The translations under genes were made by a program, and so were the position numbers. The notes beneath the pieces were generated by a model, which saw nothing but the letters and a program-made list of their open reading frames with translations, was not told the DNA's origin and did not search any database. A stretch of DNA of 64,000 nt from JAKFWF01 sp031374115 (GTDB taxonomy: Bacteria > Pseudomonadota > Alphaproteobacteria > Rhizobiales > Hyphomicrobiaceae), in assembly GCA_031374115.1 (NCBI GenBank), contig JANMNO010000117.1:10676-74675 (forward strand), in the 5' to 3' direction. The first letter of the stretch is position 1, and every line of letters begins with the position of its first letter. Positions 61,300 through 64,000 of this stretch are shown piece by piece.

Positions 61300-62217
61300 T
61301 CATCGCCGGTCCCTGACACGCGGATCAAGCACGGCATAGAGCAGGTCGACCACGAAGTTGACCGCGACGAAGACCATGGCCAAGATGAAGGTGGCCGCTT
61401 GCACCACCGGATAATCGCGAAACGAGATGGCTTGCAGTAGCAGCCGGCCGACCCCCGGCCAGGAAAAAATCTCCTCGACGACCACAGTGCCGCCGAGCAG
61501 CAGACCCATCTGCAGGCCGAGGAACGTCACCAGCGGAATGGCGGCGTTCCTGAGGCCGTGCTTGAGGACCACGACATGCAGGGCAAGACCCTTCGCGCGC
61601 GCGGTGCGCATGTAGTCCTGACCCAGCACCTCGAGCATGCTCGAGCGCGCGATGCGGGCCGTGCTGGCCCCGATGTAGGCGGCCAAAGTTACGCTCGGCA
61701 GGACGAGGTGCTGCACCGTGCCGTAGCCCCCGGTCGGAAGCATCCGGAGCTCCACCCCAAACACGAGGATCAGCATCAGCCCGAGCCAGAAGAACGGCAC
61801 GCCCTGCCCAATCACGGCAAGCAGCATGACGCCGACATCGGCGAGCCGCCCGCGGTTAACCGCCGCGAGGATCCCCATCGGGATCGCAAAGGCCGAGGCG
61901 ACGGCGAGTGCCGTGAAGGCGAGCAGGGCCGAGGCCGGCAAGCGCTCGAGCACTACGCCCGTCGCATCCACTCCGTGCAGGAACGACTGCCCGAACCGGC
62001 CCTGGAAGGCATTGACGACGAAAGAGACGTACTGCTCCCAGAGCGGCTTGTTGAGCCCGAGCTTATCGCGCATGAGGTTGATCTCGGCCATCGTCGGGTC
62101 GCCGGGAAGCAGCATCACAGCTGGATCGCCGGTAATGCGCAAAGCGATGAACACGAGCGTCGTCACCCCCCATACGACGATAAGCAAATGGATAAAGCGG
62201 TGGGCGAGCCAGATCAT
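61300..62217 (-). CDS. Dpp/Opp-type ABC transporter permease (DppB-like)
   Basis: Protein of 305 residues with six spans and the EAA-type loop YMRTARAKGLALHVVVLKHG. LRNAAIPLVTFLGLQMG is typical of DppB. Start ATG 62217 has GAGGGGG 8 nt upstream; TTG 62223 overlapping the dppC-like stop is the alternative. Confidence 0.9.
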   Translation of the reverse strand: MIWLAHRFIHLLIVVWGVTTLVFIALRITGDPAVMLLPGDPTMAEINLMRDKLGLNKPLWEQYVSFVVNAFQGRFGQSFLHGVDATGVVLERLPASALLAFTALAVASAFAIPMGILAAVNRGRLADVGVMLLAVIGQGVPFFWLGLMLILVFGVELRMLPTGGYGTVQHLVLPSVTLAAYIGASTARIARSSMLEVLGQDYMRTARAKGLALHVVVLKHGLRNAAIPLVTFLGLQMGLLLGGTVVVEEIFSWPGVGRLLLQAISFRDYPVVQAATFILAMVFVAVNFVVDLLYAVLDPRVRDRR

Positions 62218-62219
62218 TT

Positions 62220-63077
62220 TCAACGCCCCCTCAGTCGCGGATCAAGCAGGTCACGCAGCCGGTCGCCAAGCACGTTGATCGATAGCACGATCACCAGCAG
62301 GGCAAGGCCGGGGAATGTCGTCGTCCACCACGCGAGCTGGATGTACTGGCGGGCATCGCTCAGCTCCTTGCCCCAACTCACCGTCGGCGGCTGGATGCCA
62401 AGGCCCAGGAAGCTCAGCGTCGATTCCAGGATGATGAGGGCCCCGACATCAAGCGTGCCGATCACCGCAGCGAGGGGCAGGATGTTCGGCGTGATGTGTC
62501 GGCCGATCACGCGCGCCGACGTGGCGCCGAGCGCGCGCGCAGCAAGCACATATTCGTTGCCGCTGATCGTCAGCGTCTCTCCGCGGACAACGCGTGCAAA
62601 GGTCGTCCAACTGCGCGCCGCGAGCACCAGCACGAGGACGGTCAGCTTCGGCCCCGTCACTGCCATGACAGCGATCGCGAACAAGATGAAGGGGAACGCG
62701 AGCTGGATGTCGATCAGCTTCGTCACGATGCTGTCGACGGCGCCCCTGTAATAGCCGGACAGCAATCCCAGACTGATGCCAACGATTCCCCCGATCGTGG
62801 TTGCGGCAAAGGCGATTGGCAGGGAGACACGAGCGCCGTAGAGCAGGCGCGAGAGGATATCGCGTCCAAGGTGGTCGGTGCCGAGGGCAAACCGGGGATC
62901 GCCGCCCGACAGCCAGCGCGGGGGGCGCAGTCGCAGACTCAGGTGCTGCGTGGTCGGATCAAAAGGGGCGAGCGCAGGCGCGATCAGCGCCACGACGATA
63001 ACCGTGACGACGACCGTCATGGGAATGGCTAGCCTCAGCTGTCGCCGACCGACCCGAACCATGCGTTCCCCAGACAT
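62220..63077 (-). CDS. Dpp/Opp-type ABC transporter permease (DppC-like)
   Basis: Protein of 285 residues with GTDHLGRDILSRLLYGARVS, the DppC signature, and the EAA loop YVLAARALGATSARVIGRH. GGAGGGGA precedes the ATG. No ATPase genes lie downstream on the visible side (the threonine-synthase-like gene follows), so they may lie beyond the right edge. Confidence 0.9.
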   Translation of the reverse strand: MSGERMVRVGRRQLRLAIPMTVVVTVIVVALIAPALAPFDPTTQHLSLRLRPPRWLSGGDPRFALGTDHLGRDILSRLLYGARVSLPIAFAATTIGGIVGISLGLLSGYYRGAVDSIVTKLIDIQLAFPFILFAIAVMAVTGPKLTVLVLVLAARSWTTFARVVRGETLTISGNEYVLAARALGATSARVIGRHITPNILPLAAVIGTLDVGALIILESTLSFLGLGIQPPTVSWGKELSDARQYIQLAWWTTTFPGLALLVIVLSINVLGDRLRDLLDPRLRGR

Positions 63078-63178
63078 TCCCCTCCAGCCGGAAACGACCA
63101 GAGGAGATAGGCGAGCACCATGGCAATCTGGCCGCCAGGGTGCGTAGCTACTCTAAGCATCGAAGCCGGCGAACCGCA

Positions 63179-64000
63179 TCACTTGCATTGACCACCGCCC
63201 TTTTTTGCAGCGTCGACCGATACCGACCCCGGCAGAATCATCGTGTCGATCCGCGCTTGGAAGGCGACCTTGCAGCTAACGCCATAGAGCGAGAACTCCT
63301 GCCAAAGATAGAGCCACGGCGGGTCATTGTGCAGGATTTCGGCCGCCTTGTAATAAAGCTCCTGGCGCTTGGGCTGATCGATGGTGTAGCGGGCCGTCTC
63401 CATCAGCTTGAAGAAGTCGGTATCCTTTTGACCGGTCGGCCAGTAGGCGCCGCCAATCGCCTCGGGATGCAGCAGGCGCCATACGATGCCGTCGGCATCG
63501 AATGTGGTGCTGCCGGGGTTGGCGAGTAGCAGGCCGGTGATGGCACGCTTGCCGAGCATCTCGGCGCGACGTGCGATCTCGAGGAACTTGGGCTTGGCCT
63601 CGACGCCTATCTTCTTCAGCATTTCGACCACGGCCTCAACCACCAGCGCATCGCCGAGGATGTAACCGGTGCTGCTCTGGACATCGATCGAGAAGCCCTT
63701 CTCGTAGCCTGCCTCGGCGAGTAGCTTCTTCGCGCGCTCGGGATCGTATGGGTAGGGCGGGATGCTCGGGTTGTAGCCGAAATCGGTCGGGGCGGCGGCC
63801 TGGGAGATCGGTTTGGCGAAGCCGCGAAACAGCGTGTCCGACAGCTTCTGGCGGTCGATGGCTATGTTCAGCGCAAGGCGCACCCGGGCATCCTTCAGCG
63901 GAGCGTCGCTGCCCATGAGGAAGACGTCCGTCGCGTTGGCAAGTGTTTGCGCGAGATAGGTCGAGCCACCCGACTTGATCTTATCGGAGAAGTCGACGGG
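63179..64000 (-). CDS. Peptide/nickel-type ABC binding protein, C-terminal part
   Basis: The last 273 codons of an SBP_bac_5 (DppA/OppA) protein; the 5' end is outside the window. Seen: ARVRLALNIAIDRQKLSDTL, YNPSIPPYPYDPERAKKLLA and the C-terminal PWLYLWQEFSLYG, typical of the family. Frame remains open to base 64000. First visible gene of the operon with the two permeases and the threonine-synthase-like gene. Confidence 0.92.
   Translation of the reverse strand, partial: PVDFSDKIKSGGSTYLAQTLANATDVFLMGSDAPLKDARVRLALNIAIDRQKLSDTLFRGFAKPISQAAAPTDFGYNPSIPPYPYDPERAKKLLAEAGYEKGFSIDVQSSTGYILGDALVVEAVVEMLKKIGVEAKPKFLEIARRAEMLGKRAITGLLLANPGSTTFDADGIVWRLLHPEAIGGAYWPTGQKDTDFFKLMETARYTIDQPKRQELYYKAAEILHNDPPWLYLWQEFSLYGVSCKVAFQARIDTMILPGSVSVDAAKKGGGQCK

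Noticed and set aside
61558..62751. Plus-strand frame of 397 codons
   Set aside because: Antisense to the two Dpp-type permeases; composition rich in His/Arg/Gln typical of a shadow.
1..64000. tRNA, rRNA, CRISPR and riboswitch search by eye
   Set aside because: No cloverleaf, 16S/23S signature, spaced repeat array or known riboswitch core was found.

Overview
The window looks like a chromosomal segment of a high-GC alphaproteobacterium of the order Hyphomicrobiales (Rhizobiales), probably from the Bradyrhizobium/Rhodopseudomonas side. This rests on gene order and family types (mfd-sdhE-recG-DUF502-SPOR-glmS-glmU, comEC next to gltX, COG3904 protein, opgH), not on a database search. There are no rRNA or tRNA genes, no CRISPR and no replication origin that I can see.

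Layout. 1-10.5 kb: housekeeping block with mfd (5' part only), sdhE, recG, a DUF502 membrane protein, two SPOR-domain envelope proteins and the UDP-GlcNAc genes glmS and glmU, which are separated by two 50-bp hairpin repeats. 10.7-18.2 kb: zinc metallopeptidase, malonyl-CoA decarboxylase, a class-C beta-lactamase-like hydrolase, a 2-hydroxyacid dehydrogenase, a phytoene-dehydrogenase-like FAD enzyme and an FkbM methyltransferase. 18.29-20.70 kb: a 2.4-kb transposon-like element with perfect 19-bp inverted ends and a perfect 8-bp target duplication. It carries a Fic AMPylase, two coupled small genes, a small membrane protein and only the C-terminal relic of a transposase. 20.8-23.9 kb: COG3904 protein and the glucan glucosyltransferase OpgH. 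23.9-27.6 kb: a compact plus-strand cluster (MDR dehydrogenase, coiled-coil protein, QueD/PTPS-like protein without its catalytic residues, GT4 glycosyltransferase, SAM methyltransferase) that looks like an uncharacterised biosynthetic pathway. 27.6-31.9 kb: polyamine/opine-type ABC importer. 32.2-38.7 kb: M20 peptidase, ComEC, GltX and an orphan membrane protein.

39.0-43.5 kb: an acylating aldehyde dehydrogenase followed, with ATGA overlaps, by an ADP-forming CoA ligase pair and a DMT permease; a carboxylic acid (possibly sulfoacetate) to acyl-CoA to aldehyde route is plausible. 43.8-54.7 kb: the aromatic block. A Liv-type ABC importer (livJHMGF) diverges from paaGIK, and these converge on paaABCDE. 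The liv/paaG divergent region holds a perfect palindrome whose arms form the -35 boxes of both promoters, so one regulator probably couples uptake and phenylacetate degradation. 54.9-60 kb: a GST, an IS481-like end remnant, a TPR-SPINDLY glycosyltransferase, a PNPOx-like flavoprotein and an orphan HlyC-like acyltransferase. 60-64 kb: a threonine-synthase-like PLP enzyme in a Dpp-type peptide ABC operon whose binding protein runs off the end.

The strongest unusual observations are the Fic-carrying transposon-like element, the PTPS-like/GT4/methyltransferase cluster, the shared liv/paa operator, the orphan HlyC-like protein, and paired REP-like palindromes at two distant loci.
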